Shown: positions 36,034-49,500 of the stretch, in pieces | Layout: every line of letters starts with the position of its first letter | Position numbering within the stretch: position 1 is the stretch's first letter | Assembly (NCBI GenBank): GCA_020226215.1 | Contig: CM035233.1 | Coordinates: 25,795,150 to 25,859,149 of the forward strand | Reading direction: 5' to 3' | Source of the DNA: Sindora glabra | Taxonomy: Eukaryota > Streptophyta > Magnoliopsida > Fabales > Fabaceae | Length of the DNA: 64,000 nt | The notes under the pieces: generated by a model | The model's input: the letters and a program-made list of their open reading frames with translations, nothing else | Told to the model about the DNA's origin: nothing | Database searches by the model: none | Program-made: the position numbers and the translations under genes

Positions 36034-36293
36034 GTTTTATTTGCTTATGTTAGTTTTTATGATAAAGTTGTCATGATCATTGTGAATAAGTGCATAAGTT
36101 GAAAAAAGGTAGATTTGGTCAAAAAGCTATTTATTGATCATTTATGATTTTTTTAAATTAGGATGTTCATTCACTAAGCTTAGACTTACCCTTTTGTGCA
36201 TTATGTCTTTACAAATTTCATGATGATATTTCATCATCACTTCAAAGTAGAAATTCCATAAGTTCATCTAGTATTCCTTAGGTAGTATTGGAT

Positions 36294-39200
36294 TATCACA
36301 ACCCTATTTTTGGGCTATCATGATTAGCATAAAGATATCAAAAAGATATTTTTACAAGCCTTTCTGAACCAACTAATATGTGAAAAATTTATTGTTTTAC
36401 AAAATATGCATGATGCAAAGATACAATATTCATTAACATTTTTTAAAGTTTGTATGAAATTAAAAGGTAAATTTTCACAATTAATGAGGTTTAATCCTTT
36501 AAATACTTTTTGAAAAATTAAACACATTAAAATATTTTAGGAGTTAAAATCCATGTCAAGTAGAAGAAATTTCCTTTCTAATTTGAAAATAGTTGAAAAT
36601 TTTAGAAAATAAAAAATTTCAATGAAGTGATTTTAGAAAAATATTTATTTATCCATCAAAAGATCATTACTTCCAACAAATTCTTAAACAAATATTTTTT
36701 CAAAAAAAATATTTTAGAAAAGATATTTAATCAAATATACAAACTGGAAATGGATTTGTAAAACTTGTCTAAATTCTATTTTCTTGAAAATTCCTTAAAA
36801 ATCATAAAGATACTTTATAAAAAAAATTTGAAAACTAAGAAATATTTTTATTTTTATTGTTCAAACCATGAAACCTTTATAACAGAATAGGAACTAGTTT
36901 ATAATACTTAGAAAAGGTCTTACTCTATTTGAAATATTTTGGAAATAACATTAAATTTAAAAATTTAGAAATTAGTTTCTTTTCATAGAAACATATTAAA
37001 AATAATTTAAATTTATAACTATGTTAACAATACTTAGGAGAATACCTTTAATACTTACGAGAATACCTTGGAAATATTTAAAAAAAATATTTGGAAAAGA
37101 TATATGTTTATCTATAAGGGAAAACTCTTTTTCTTGTATTTCTTTGAGAATTATCATAGGATCCCTTGTTATTGTTTTGTAATGACATATATCAAAAGAA
37201 ATAAATGAAATATTTAGTAATATAAATTAAACCTTAGCATAATTAAACATATGCATTTTTTATATAAACAAAGTATTAGGGTTTTACCACACTTTTTTTT
37301 ATCAAAATAACCATGATAATGTTATAATAAGTCAATGCAAATATATATAACAACTACAAATCAAAAGAAAGAAAACAAGGTCACAATTGACAATGTAGTC
37401 ATTAAATTATGCATCAAAATAAACTTATGTCTTGCAAGTGGAATCCCCTATTAGTATGTACCATAGAATGTGCATGCTCCACCAAATATTTTTCAGCTTA
37501 ATACTGCATTGGGCATGATATGTATAAAGATATATTACAAATAGAATGAGTAATAAAATTATTCAATGAGATAGGTATCCCCAAGTTTTTTTATTAAATT
37601 TTAATTCAAATAACATTTACATATAAGATATAGACCAAATTTCAATTTTTTTAACCAAGAAATATTTTTTATTAAACTATTCTACATCAATTTCATTTTT
37701 TTACTTGGAAATATTTCTTATTAAGCCATTCTATATACTACATCAATAGTATATAGATGGAAAATAATTTAGTCATAAATACAACATAATATTTGAACAA
37801 CTATTAAATGGCTTGGAGGCATAAAAGGTTCATCCATATTAGTTCAAGCTAACCTTATCCCATGCATATCCTAACACTTTCCTTCTAGAGTCAACTTCAT
37901 CTCACTCGGCCTTCCATATAACTTGAAAGTCAAGGCACTAGACTAAATCCTAAAACTCTCCACAAGGTCTCATATCACATATATATATCACATGCTACAT
38001 ATGACATTAAAGCTAATAATGTTAGATATGGCATGAAAGCACATATTTGGCATATAACCATAATTTCACATGTAGCATAAAGCCAATTTCACATTGGGGC
38101 TCTCACTAGCTTATTTCATATAAATAGGGTGCTATAAAAATCCCAATGATATCCATAACCCAAATATGAAAAATAATTTAACTTGAAAATTTCACAATTT
38201 TACCTTGTCACTTTTCTAGTGACTATAAGCATTATTAGTGTTTTTATCAAATATATTGTGTTGCTTCTAAGAGCTCATCAACTTAGAGCTTCATTTACAG
38301 ATATTCCCATATATGAACACAGTAATTCATTAAAAAATCAGAGAATAGTTTATATAAACATTCTCATATTATTTTGATAATTTCATTATGAAGCTAATGA
38401 AGTAGTATCCATTTTTTTCATAAAATTCTCATTACTAACTAGATATACTTTTAAGATAGAAATTTCATGTAAGTGTATGTGATTCATCAATCAAAATATC
38501 AAGATAGGGTTAATATTCAGTCACATAATTTTTTTACCAAAAAATAGAAGATATTCAACTTGAATTTTTTGAAGTTCCATAACTTCTATTTCCAAGTAGT
38601 TTCAAACTTGTACTTTGCATATTATTCTTACAAGTAAAAGCTATGTTTCCTTGAAAAATTAAGAATCTAATCATGCTAACCAACAATAGTAAGATAACAT
38701 TCATCATATAACAACTTCCAAAAGTCATGAAAAGAATCACAAAATCATATTAGGTTTTAACAAACATTTTTATAATTAGAAATTCCTTTTAAAACAGAAA
38801 ACTTTAATGAATTTTTTCAAAAAATTTCATATTTGAAATAAAGTTTTTAAACCTCATATTTCAACCATTTTCAAGCTCAAAACATTTTACACTTCTTACT
38901 ATTTTAAGTACTTATCAAAACTGCATTATATTGGCACCTTTAACTTTGAAATTCCTTTAAAAATATTAAACTTTAATAAAATTTTATAAAATTACTAGAA
39001 TTAATATTTAAACATAATAGTAACAATTTTTAATTATTTTTACACATAAAAAGTTGCAAATATCATTCAAAGTAATCTATAAAAGAACTTTGCTATTTGA
39101 AAATATAACTTTTAAAAATAGTTTTTTTTTTCCTGCATTTTTGCATAAGCTTCCAAACATGGTTGTAAGCATATTCTTGCTACAAAATCTTAGTATAGAT

Positions 39201-41594
39201 ATCTTATAACATTAATTAAATAGTTTAGAATATAATATAACAAGTTTTTCTTTTGAAAAAGAATTTTTTTCTCCATAAAATAGGAAGGAGCCTATAAGCC
39301 ACACATGTTGATTTCAAAGTAGTTTTTGCTTGAAAAATTTAATGTAATTAGTTTAAAGCATCCATACTAAAATTTAGTTTAATGTTTACTAAATTTTTAA
39401 CAAGAAAAAGTAGAATTATTTCCATGAAAGCATAGGAAACCCAAGAGTTTTCCTTATGCAAAACCAATCCAATTTTTTAAAAGTTGATATTCATGCATTT
39501 TATCACCTTAAATTCAAAGTAGAACTTAGTGTAACATCTTTGAAGTAATAGAAAAACCATAATTTTTTCCTTTATGCTATAGAAAACTCAAGAGTTTTAA
39601 CTTACTCTCTCTTCAAAAATTTTCTTCCATTTTCATATATAATGACGTTCCCAAAACATTTCTAATTAAAGAAATTATTTTCAAATTTAACACTTTTAAA
39701 TTTCTCATCATAAAACTTTTTAAATGAATTTATTATGATAGCCATGACTTCAACATACCATCAATCACAAAACAAGAATAATAGATAATCCACTTTGAAT
39801 AATTATGGCTTCCATGATATGAATCTATGATAGATTGTCCTAAAATTTAGCAAATTAAATTGAAAAATAAAATAATGTCACACTATGTTACAAAAGTGGA
39901 ATAATAGGAGTGGCAAGTAATAATGAACATGCCATAAAGGATGCAAATTCTTGGATAAGTAAAGAAGAAACACACTACAAATAGGAATCCTTAATTAGTA
40001 AAAATTAACACCACAAAAGGTGAATCTTTTTAATAAGTCACAAGTTCCATCAAGAACTTATGAGAAAACACACTCGTATAAAAAGGCACTTGGCCAAATT
40101 CTCAATTATCTAAAAGCTCCAAAAATCTTTTTTGGCATATGGAACAACCCTTCTTATATAGGCTAGAAAGTCAAAAGTTAACTAAGCAAAATAAGCTCTA
40201 ATTGGACTAACTTAAGCCTAAAGCTAATACTCTAATTAACCTAAAAATGGGTAGCAAATAAGGTATTAAATGTCTAAAATCTCATGCTAAAATAATAGGC
40301 TAAAATATAAAGGAAAAAAAAGGTCTAACAAGACAAAATATAAAAATCAAATGTATTAGTCTAAAGGCATTTGAATACAATATTCAAGTACCAGCAAGCA
40401 AAAACGAGTTCCAATTATATTACTCGAGTACTATACTTGATTAGTATGTTCAAAATAAGGAAGGTACTCAAATATGGTATTTGATTACTTGCAAATAAAA
40501 ATAACTCTAAGCTTAGTATCAAAATACTTGGTTGAAATACACAAGATACATTTATTTAATTATTTTAAACTCCTCCAAAGCCCTCTTTTAATGTATCCAA
40601 GCTCTTTGAATTTACTCTTAAAGATCTCCTTTGATTCTTCTAGTTAAATCTTCATAGTTACTCCCTTTAGGATCGTATCATTCAGCATATCATCAACCAT
40701 AAAACTAAATATACATCTCATATTTAAATATCATTAAGAAAGAAAATCAAGAAAAAAAAGAGTGAATCTTTACTCACTCAAGGATGCTTTTAAAATTTGT
40801 TCCCATTACCTAGATTCCAATGTATAGCATCGAAGACATCATGAAGATTTACAAGCTTCTACCTTCATTAGGAGACCAAGAAGGCTTTTATCTCTAGCCA
40901 AATTTCAAGGATACTCAAGAAATTAATAGAATCTCTCTAAAAAAATAACTAGAACTCTCAAGAATTCAACTTCTCTCCTCTTTCTTTCTCTAGTCATGCA
41001 TCTTTTCTCCAATATGGGAGGAATTGAATTTGCTAACTTATTTATTGGAAAAAAAATATAAACGGTCTCAAAGTAATGATGTCTTGCTTGCATTATCTAA
41101 ATGACATCATCTTGCTTACCTAAGCTTCCAACATTAGAGAATATTTCATATTCTTTCTTTATGCCCAAGTTATGCTATTAAGTCCTTTATCAATTGCCAA
41201 TAAATCCTAAACTAATTAAAAATTATTCTAGTGTTACAAAATTAAGTCATATTACCTTAAGGTTTTTAAGTTATGTCAAATTTCTCCTTTTCCCTTAATA
41301 TGACCATCCACTCTTTAAAAATGGGTGGAAAATTGCATTTTACCTACCTTAGGTTAATTTTAAGGTATTCTTGAGTAAAAATTCTAAGTTATTCCAAAAT
41401 TCTATCAATCTTGAATATTGAATACTTTTAGTTTTCTTAAATTTTAATAACTCTTAATATATTTTTCTTCTACTAAAACTAATAAGTGCTTTTACTAGTA
41501 AATATCTATATTTCTACTTATTATCCACTAACAGACATTGCTTGACTTAACTTTAACTATTTCTATCTATTGCGATTTGTTATTAGGTATTACA
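36294..41594 (-). mobile_element. Gypsy LTR family B, copy B2 (solo, with insert)
   Basis: The left end TATCACAACCCTATTTTTG and right end TTAGGTATTACA match the borders of LTRs B3 and B4. The body aligns throughout, for example TTTACAAGCCTTT, CTCCACAAGGTCTCATATCAC and CAAGGATGCTT. Without the 866-bp insert it is about 4.4 kb, the same as B3 and B4. No primer site or polypurine tract lies next to either end. The flanking pentamers TGGAT and TAAAC differ, so it is a solo LTR whose flanks no longer match. Confidence 0.8.
39815..40680. mobile_element. 866-bp LTR-like insertion in LTR B2
   Basis: This segment is absent at the same place in B3 and B4. It starts TGATATGAATC and ends CCTTTAGGATCGTATCA, giving TGATA...TATCA inverted ends typical of some plant LTRs. 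The flanks TTCCA and TTCAG agree at three of five bases. It is non-coding, so it is probably a short solo LTR; the left edge is uncertain by about 10 bp. Confidence 0.55.
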
Positions 41595-41841
41595 TAAACA
41601 AAGCATAGTAGATGTGTATAGGGTATCATCTATATAGAATAAAAGAGTAGTGAGTTAGTAGTTTGTATCTTGTAAGGCTAGTTCAACTAACTTGTCTTTG
41701 AACTTAGCAAGCATAAATATGCTTAGTTTTTTTTATTGATTTACTATCATATTACTTTCAATTAATAATATAATTCTCCTTTTACATTTACACAAAAGAT
41801 TTCCTAAAACTTCCATATATAGTAAATAACTAGACTGTGAA

Positions 41842-44409
41842 TGTAATATCCCTAGAAAATATTTCTTAAGAACTACTCTTAAAGTATCAAAGTAAATTAA
41901 CATTTCCCAACTAAGTTTGCTTAGCCCAAGGAAATTTTAGGGAAGGGGTAACGTCCTGGGAAGCTTTTCAAAACCTTTTGGAACATTAATAGATATAAAA
42001 CTTGAGTTAAAATATTGTTATAAATATACCTAAAAGATTAAAGAAATTTTGATAGAATCCAACTCGATTTTAGGGGTTCAGGTGAACCGGAATTTGGTAA
42101 AATGAGCTAAAATTGTAATAATTTAGTTTGGTTCCTTAAAATTATTTTTGGACCAATTAAAATTCATTTATTAGGGCCCAAATGTGTTTTTAATAAGTCC
42201 AAATTGAATCCAAGGACTAAATTGAAAATTGGCCTAAAGAATTTTGGGTAAAAGTAGAATTTTGAAAGGTTTTGAGATCAAATTGTATTTTTCCAAAAAA
42301 CTTGAATTTGGCCCATTCTTTTCCTATTAAAATTAGATTAGATTTGTACTAAGGAGAAACCATAATTGCTAACTTTGCTGCTGCAAAATAGCAAAGAAAA
42401 TCATAAAAAAAGTCCATGGAAATTTTGGATTAAATTGCAAAAAGGCCCATTTTCTTGTATCTTGTAGAAAACTTGAGCAAACTCCATTTAAATTTTCTCC
42501 TCCATATATGAATGAAATTTGCAGCTGCCATAGGAGACTTTTTCAAGCTCTCAACATAACCAAATACACAAACAAGACAAATCAAACACAAAATTTCAAG
42601 TTTTTCTACTTGTTTGCTTGAATTCCTAAGGAGAAATCATTAAAACTTGGAGGTGTCATCATCATTTTCTTCTTCAAATCAAAAACCATCTCATTTAGGT
42701 AGTAACTTGAAGCTTTGAAATATATAAGTTTAGAGGCAAGTGGCAACTCACTTAATTTCCTATTGAATTTTGATTACAAAAATTGCTAATATTCCTTTCT
42801 AGAATTGTGATTTCATGGAAGAAAGTGTGTGATCATGCAATAAAGGCATGGTGTTGAAAACTTGTTTCCTTAAGTTGTATTTGAAAATATTAGAACAATA
42901 TTAGCATAAATGAATGATTAGATTACCAATTGTTAAGCCTTGAGTGAAGATGGAATACAAATAGCTTAGAAATAGCTTTGCTGATTTTGCTTTTGGAATT
43001 CCTAAAAATCCATAAATAAACCACAAATTTAGGGACATGATGGAACCTCTTAAAAATTCAAAATCACCCATTTTCTAGTATCTTATGATGCTAGGATACA
43101 TATATAATTTATTAGGAATTTTCAGAAGCTTTTAGGAACCTAAACAAAGGACATCTTTACACAAAGGTGCAGCTTGCCCAAAAACAAAATGTGAATAATT
43201 TCAGTTCTGTTCTTGAATTAATTGGGGTGTTAAATGATGAGTAAAATTTCCACAAAAATTCTTGGATACCCTTAAATATGTTGGTTAAAACATAGCCAAT
43301 TTTTGTGATAATTGAAGCTCATTTTCCTAGTGAATAATTTCCTACTATTTCAGAACTCTAATGTTGCTAATTCTAGAACCAATTTGGAAAGGTGAAGTTC
43401 CACGAATTTTCTGGGTAAAATCAGCAGGGTTTTTGTACAAACTTAAAGCTCAATTTAGTCACTTAGGATATTAGGAGTAACATATATTTTATGGAGAATA
43501 TATGAGGGTTTATGGAATTAGCATATTAAATGTACGAAATGAATATCCTTGATAAGATCAAAGATCAAAACTTGATAAAACACTTATGACTAGTTGGTAT
43601 TAACCTTACCAAATGGATTACATGATATGTTATTGAAATAGCATCATTACTCCACTTAAGCCTTTCATAGCTCATATGATATTATAAATGTGATATATGG
43701 GAGGAAGAATTTAGCCAAATGGCTTACAGTATCCTTCTAAATGAAGGAGAGGGGTGGCAAGAAGTGGAGGGAAAAGGTTAGAGGTGAGTGGAATAAGGAT
43801 GGCCCGATGAAATAAAGAGAAAACTTGTATACCATATTTGCCATATCTATTAATGTAATGCTAATACATAATGCATAAGATAGATGGTACTTATTGGATG
43901 TGAATAAAGCTAAGTATATGAAAATTTATCTAGTCTTCCTAAATTCATATCAAAGAGAACTGATCATGAAAAATCATGGGAAATAAAGATTGAATAGCTA
44001 CTCATTGAATATTTTATATACTCATTTCTCTTTAGTGTTGTTTTATTTTACAGATAAAGAATAAGGAGTTCCAATGAAGGATAAATACACTACATAGAAC
44101 TTTTTGATCTTCATGAGGCATAGTGTAATAAAAGATTACTATATTTAAGTTGTCCTTTAATAGTTAAAGTCTATGTATATTGTTAAATAGTTTTGTTATA
44201 CTACTGTATATTAATATCATGTATTAACTTTTTCATTACATGTGCAATGCAACTTACTTTACTTATATTATTTGATGCTATCATATATTCCCTTTTTATT
44301 ATAAAATAGTCAAATATAGTTTCCTATAGGCTTGTAAGGATGTCTAATTAGTTAGATACCAGTTAGATGTCTTTATGTCGATCACGATACCTGAAATTGG
44401 GTTGTGACA
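41842..44409 (+). mobile_element. Solo gypsy LTR family A, copy A3 (plus strand)
   Basis: It starts TGTAATATCCCTAGAAAATA and ends CCTGAAATTGGGTTGTGACA. The flanks GTGAA (41837-41841) and ATGAA (44410-44414) differ at one base. It is the reverse-oriented relative of A1 and A2: the block GGAGAGGGGTGGCAAGAAGTG near 43746 is the complement of blocks near 8960 and 26570. At 2568 bp it is shorter than A2, so it has lost internal sequence. No coding domain is present. Confidence 0.8.
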
Positions 44410-44489
44410 ATGAAGCTGATTCAAGTTACTGAAAACTGAGTATTGAGTTTCAAGCTGATCATGACTCGGGTTAGGTTGTAATAAATAAT

Positions 44490-44710
44490 CACATAGTAAT
44501 CTATATAGCATTCTCATGGTAGGTCTATCTAGTACATCTATTCTCTAACATGTACCTATATGTTAACTCAATATCTCATATCCATGACAAATAAAATTTA
44601 ATCATCATTCGATGTACATATTACTCTCAATATATTATTGTTATCCCTATATACAACAACACTTGGATACGGACATTAATGTTAGGTAGACATACTTTCA
44701 ATTGATATAG
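44490..44710. repeat. Fragment related to the copia-type LTR
   Basis: Ordered similarity to 31180-31420 of the 1.6-kb copia LTR: ATTCTCA, CTAGTACAT.TATTC, ACATGTACC.TATAT, CTCATATCCATGA, ATCATCA.TCGATGTACAT and a TTATTATCC-like block. It is truncated on both sides. Confidence 0.5.
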
Positions 44711-45700
44711 CCTATTGGTATTAGAGACTATGCTACCAATCTAACTAACTATTATATATTGTTTTATTTCTTCTGCTTTCCAGCCCTTAATATTAAACTA
44801 AATAACTAACTTCTCACCCCAAGCTCGCATTATAGCAATGCCCTTCAATGTTGTGGGACTCACCTTGGTCCTTTGGGTGGGAGTAGCTTTTTTGTCTAGA
44901 AGGATCCATATTTTAGTTGTTTTAATAAAATAGTATCAATCATTTACAATGATACATAGATAAAGTTACATGTTGACATTACTTAATAATGAAGAAAGTG
45001 ATAGATATACAAAATATATATACAACAAATGCTATATGGTGGGTATGACAAAACACAAAACTTGTATGACAAATAACTAAACTAAAATTACATCAATCAT
45101 TGTACTTTATTAACTCCTTTACTAATTTACATAACTAGAGAGCAAGTAAAATTCATTTTGTTTTATAATATATCTAACACCTTAAAAAGATTCAATAGCA
45201 TGCAATGGTAAAAGTAGCAATTTAAAATGGTAAATACATCACCACCAAATAAAGCATAACCATAAACATATATCCTAAGGGTGCCTAAACCCTAAAACCA
45301 TCATTAAACCTAACAAATAATATAAGCCTAACCTTGGTGATGAAAGAGACTGTCATGATGTCACTACACACACATCTCCTAACTCAAAAAATTTAAATAA
45401 TATATTCATATTAAAAAATAATGAAAATAAGAAAGGAAAACATACTTAAGAATAAGTATGATTATGATAATGACATAGAGCTAACAGTGAATTCAATAGA
45501 GAATGTGGTAAAGGTTTAAGTATCACTAAAGAAATGATAAAAGTAAAGGTTATCATTGGAGAAAGGGGTTTTCAAAAAGCAAGACTAAAAAGAAATATCA
45601 TATGAAATGAAAGTTACATAGAAAAAAATTTTACATATTAATTTTCTAATAAACAATTGATATTACATATAGATGACATTGAATTGAAATGAAATAAGCA
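44711..45700. other. AT-rich stretch, nothing recognised
   Basis: A slightly GC-richer patch at 44800-44920 (including CTCACCTTGGTCCTTTGGGTG) has no frame or motif I can name. The rest may be the interior of the CACTA-like copy ending at 46106. Confidence 0.35.
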
Positions 45701-46106
45701 TAAAAAGTTAGGATAATATATACAAAAACACCACCACTTGAACCAATATCAATTAAGTAAAAAATTGACATCTTACATTGTTGAGTGCTCTACACAATAA
45801 TAATTCGCATTATTTTCATTGTCAATTAAGTAGGCAACCATAGAGTAACAATGTCTTAGGTTTCCAATAACTTTAAACATGGAACTATGTCCAAATAGAT
45901 GTTAGTTATAAGTTTCTACCATCATCTTAAGCTTCCCATTAATTTAAAAAATCTCACCATATCCAAATAGACATCATTGTATTTATGAGTCATCATCTTA
46001 ATTTTTCTAATAATTTCAAAAATATCACTTGATTAATATAAAACATTGATCTTTTACTTTAACTGACGTCTATCCATCAATGTCTATTTGTAATTTTGAA
46101 GTAGTG
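45700..46106 (+). mobile_element. CACTA-like right end, family G copy 3
   Basis: It ends TTTGTAATTTTGAAGTAGTG. The last 80 bp align with the end of copy G1 (ACGTCTATCCATCAATGTCTAT against GATGTCTATCTATTGATGTA). Repeated motifs AAATAGACATC..AGTTTCC..TAATTT match those of G1 and G2. The triplet after the end is ATT. The left end is not found. Confidence 0.55.
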
Positions 46107-46160
46107 ATTTAATAATAGAATTAACTATTTTAGGGACAAATTTCATATTTATTTATATTA

Positions 46161-46162
<2 letters not shown>

Positions 46163-46217
<55 letters not shown>
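46163..46217. repeat. (TA)n microsatellite
   Basis: An almost pure TA run of about 55 bp. The 68-codon minus-strand frame through it (YIYIYI) is an artefact. Confidence 0.95.
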
Positions 46218-46219
<2 letters not shown>

Positions 46220-46557
46220 AAGCATAATAATTGAAATATATTTATATATAAAGAAAAATATAATGCAATATATACTAATACAATCATCATATATTTGGCT
46301 TCTAGAGCATACACCAATATCCTAAATTCTATCAATAACTTTTCAATTAAAATGTTCAAAATTAAGCATCTAAGTATTCATTTCCTATTTCATTTTGAAC
46401 TTTATTATAGGAATAAATTTGTAAGTATAATAAAGTTCTTAAAGTCACTAACACTAGAATTTCAAATGTGCTTATCACTTTAGACATAAATAATCAAATA
46501 TTTTTTCTTCTAAATCTCTCAACATTACTACAAAAATGCAAGCAAAGGTTAGATATT

Positions 46558-49500
46558 TGTCATGACACTATTTTTGAACTATAATAATTGGTGTAAATAT
46601 ATCAACTGGATCTTTACAAACCTTTTTTAACTAATTAATGCATGAAAATTTTGTTGTTTTCATAAATATGCATGATATAGAAACACAAGATTTAATAATT
46701 TTTTTAATCAAATCAAAAGATAAATTTTCACAATTGATAAGGATCAATCTTTTAAATACATTAAACAAAATCAAACATATCAAAATCTTTCGATAATTAT
46801 ATTCCAAGTCAAATAGAAGAAGATTCCTTTCTAATTTGAAAATAGTTGAAACATAATAATCTTAGAAAACATAAACTTTCAGTGAAGTGATTTAACAAAA
46901 ATATTTACCTATTAGAAGATCATTACTTCTAGCTAATTCTCAAACAAAGAATATTTTAGAAAAAATTTTCAAAAAATATATTTTATTAGAACTACAATTT
47001 AGAATTACATTTATAAAACTTGCTTAAATATCATTTACTTGAAAATCTCTCAAGGAACCAAAAAGATGTTCTAAAAGATAAACTTTTTTGAAAATTAAGT
47101 ATCATCTTTATTTCCATAACTCAAATCATGAAACCAATACAATATAATAGGACTAGGTTTATAAAATTGAAAAAATAAAAAAGATCTTACTCTATTTAAA
47201 AATATTTTAGAGATAATATAAAGTTTAGAAAATAGTTTCTTTTCTTTACAAATAGATGAAAAATAGTTTTAGTTTAAACTATGTTAATAATTAGGAATAT
47301 ACCTTGAAAATATTTAGAAAAACATTTCGAAAAGATATATGTTTACCTTTAATGTTACAAAAAACTCTCTTTCTTGTGTTTCCTTAAAAATTAACATTAC
47401 ATCCCTTGGTATTATTTGTGATAACCTTTGAATAAAGCATATATAAATAGAAATAGATAAAATATACAATAGTGTAACTTGAATATTAGTATAATTAAAC
47501 ATATGCATCTTTTACAGAGATAGAGTACTAGGGTTTTATCGTACCCTTTAATCAAAATAACTATAATAATGATGTAACAAGTCAATGTAAATATATACTA
47601 TAACTAAAAATTAAAAGAAAAGAAAAGAAAATAGCAACTATTAACCTAGTTATTCACTAATGCATTAGAATAAAAACTCATGTCTGACCCATGGATCTTA
47701 ATAGAGGACTTTTGCTGGTATGTACCATCATGTGTACACACTCTAACAAATGTTTCTAATCTTAATGGGTGGCATCAGGTATTGTATCTACAAAGATATA
47801 CTCATAAGTGAAGTGAGCAATAAAATTAATTATTAAGATAGTTATCACACAAATATTCTAGTCAATTTTAATTTAGATAACATTTTTATACATGATATAT
47901 ACCAAAAATTCATTTTCTTACTAAAAATATTATTCATTAAATCATTTTATATACTATGTTAGTAATACTTAGATAGAATATAATTTACTCATAAGCACAA
48001 TATAAACATTTGTACAACTATTAAATGGCTTGGAGTCATAAAGGTTTTCTTCTTATTACTTTGAGCTGACCTTATCTCACATGACCTTCCATGTGACTCA
48101 AAAATCAGGGAGTAAAACTAAACTCCAAAACTTTTCACAAGGTCTTATGTCACATAAATATATCACATGTCACATAAGGCATTCAAGCTAATAATGTCCA
48201 ATATGGCATAAGAACCCATATTTGGCATATAGTTATAATTTCACATATGCCATAAATCCAATTTCACATGGCACTTCACTAGCCTATTTCACACTAACAA
48301 GGTAAGGTCAAAATGCTAACCATAGCCATAACCAGCATATGAAAATAATTTAACAAGAAAGATTAACAATTTTATCTCATCACTTTTCTATTGACCACAA
48401 GCATTATTAGTGTTTCCATCGAATATACTATGTCACTTTCAAGAGCTCATTGATATGGAAATTCATTTATAGATATTCTCATATATGAACACAATAATGT
48501 ACAAATAAACCATAGAATAATTCATATCAATATTCTCATATTAATTTGATAATTTCATTATAAAAAGCAATGGAAAAATGTTCATTTTCTTCGTAGAATT
48601 CTTATTACTAACCAAATATACTTTTAAACCATGAATTTCATGTAATTATATGTGATTCATCAATGAAAATACAAATTTAGGATTGATATTCATCAAATGG
48701 ATATTTTACATTAAATCGGACATATTCAACTTGCATTTTTTCATGTTCCATAACTTTTATTTCCAAGCAGTTTTAATCCTATATATTATGTATTATTCTA
48801 ACAAGTAAAAGGGTTATTTTCTTATATCAAATCAAGTATTTAATCATGCTGCCTAGCAATAATAAAATTATGTGATTTCATCATATAACAACATCCAAAA
48901 GTTAAGAAAACAATCAAGAAATTGTATTAGGTTTTAAAAAACATCCTTATACTTGGAAAGTCCATTTAAAAAAAACTTTACTATAAGTCTTTCAAATTTT
49001 ATAGAATTAAAATAAAGATTTTAACCCTCATATTTCAATTTTTTTAAAGCTTAAAACATGTTATATTATTTACTACCTTAAGCAATTATCAAAATCACTT
49101 AAAAAATTGGCACCATTAACTTTAAAATTCCTTTCAAAATATCAAACTTTAATAAAATTTTATAAAAGTTTCCATAGTTAATATTTAAATATAAAGTAAT
49201 AATTTTTAATCATAAAACTAGTTGTAAAGATCATTCAAAACGTTTACCATTCAAGATAGTATGTAAAAGAACTTTTCAACTTGAAAAACATAATTTTAAA
49301 AACAATTTTTTACACTATTCCATATGTTTTCAACTCGAAAACATAATTTTAAAATCAATTGTTAACATTATTCCATATGTTTTCAACTCGAAAACATAAT
49401 TATAAATCAATTGTTGACACTATTTTGTATGTTTTCAAACATGTTTTCTATTTTTGCTATACACTCTTCATATAATTGTAATCATTACAAGAATAATTTT

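Noticed and set aside
44800..44920. Slightly GC-richer patch as a gene or organelle fragment
   Set aside because: No continuous frame, no RNA gene motif and no recognisable organellar gene; it is too short to support a call.
46153..46359. Frame containing a long YIYI tract
   Set aside because: It is a translation of a (TA)n microsatellite; the same holds for the frames at 61812-62085.
49272..49432. CRISPR-like spaced repeat
   Set aside because: Only three diverged units without unique spacers, inside a plant LTR; it is a tandem array.
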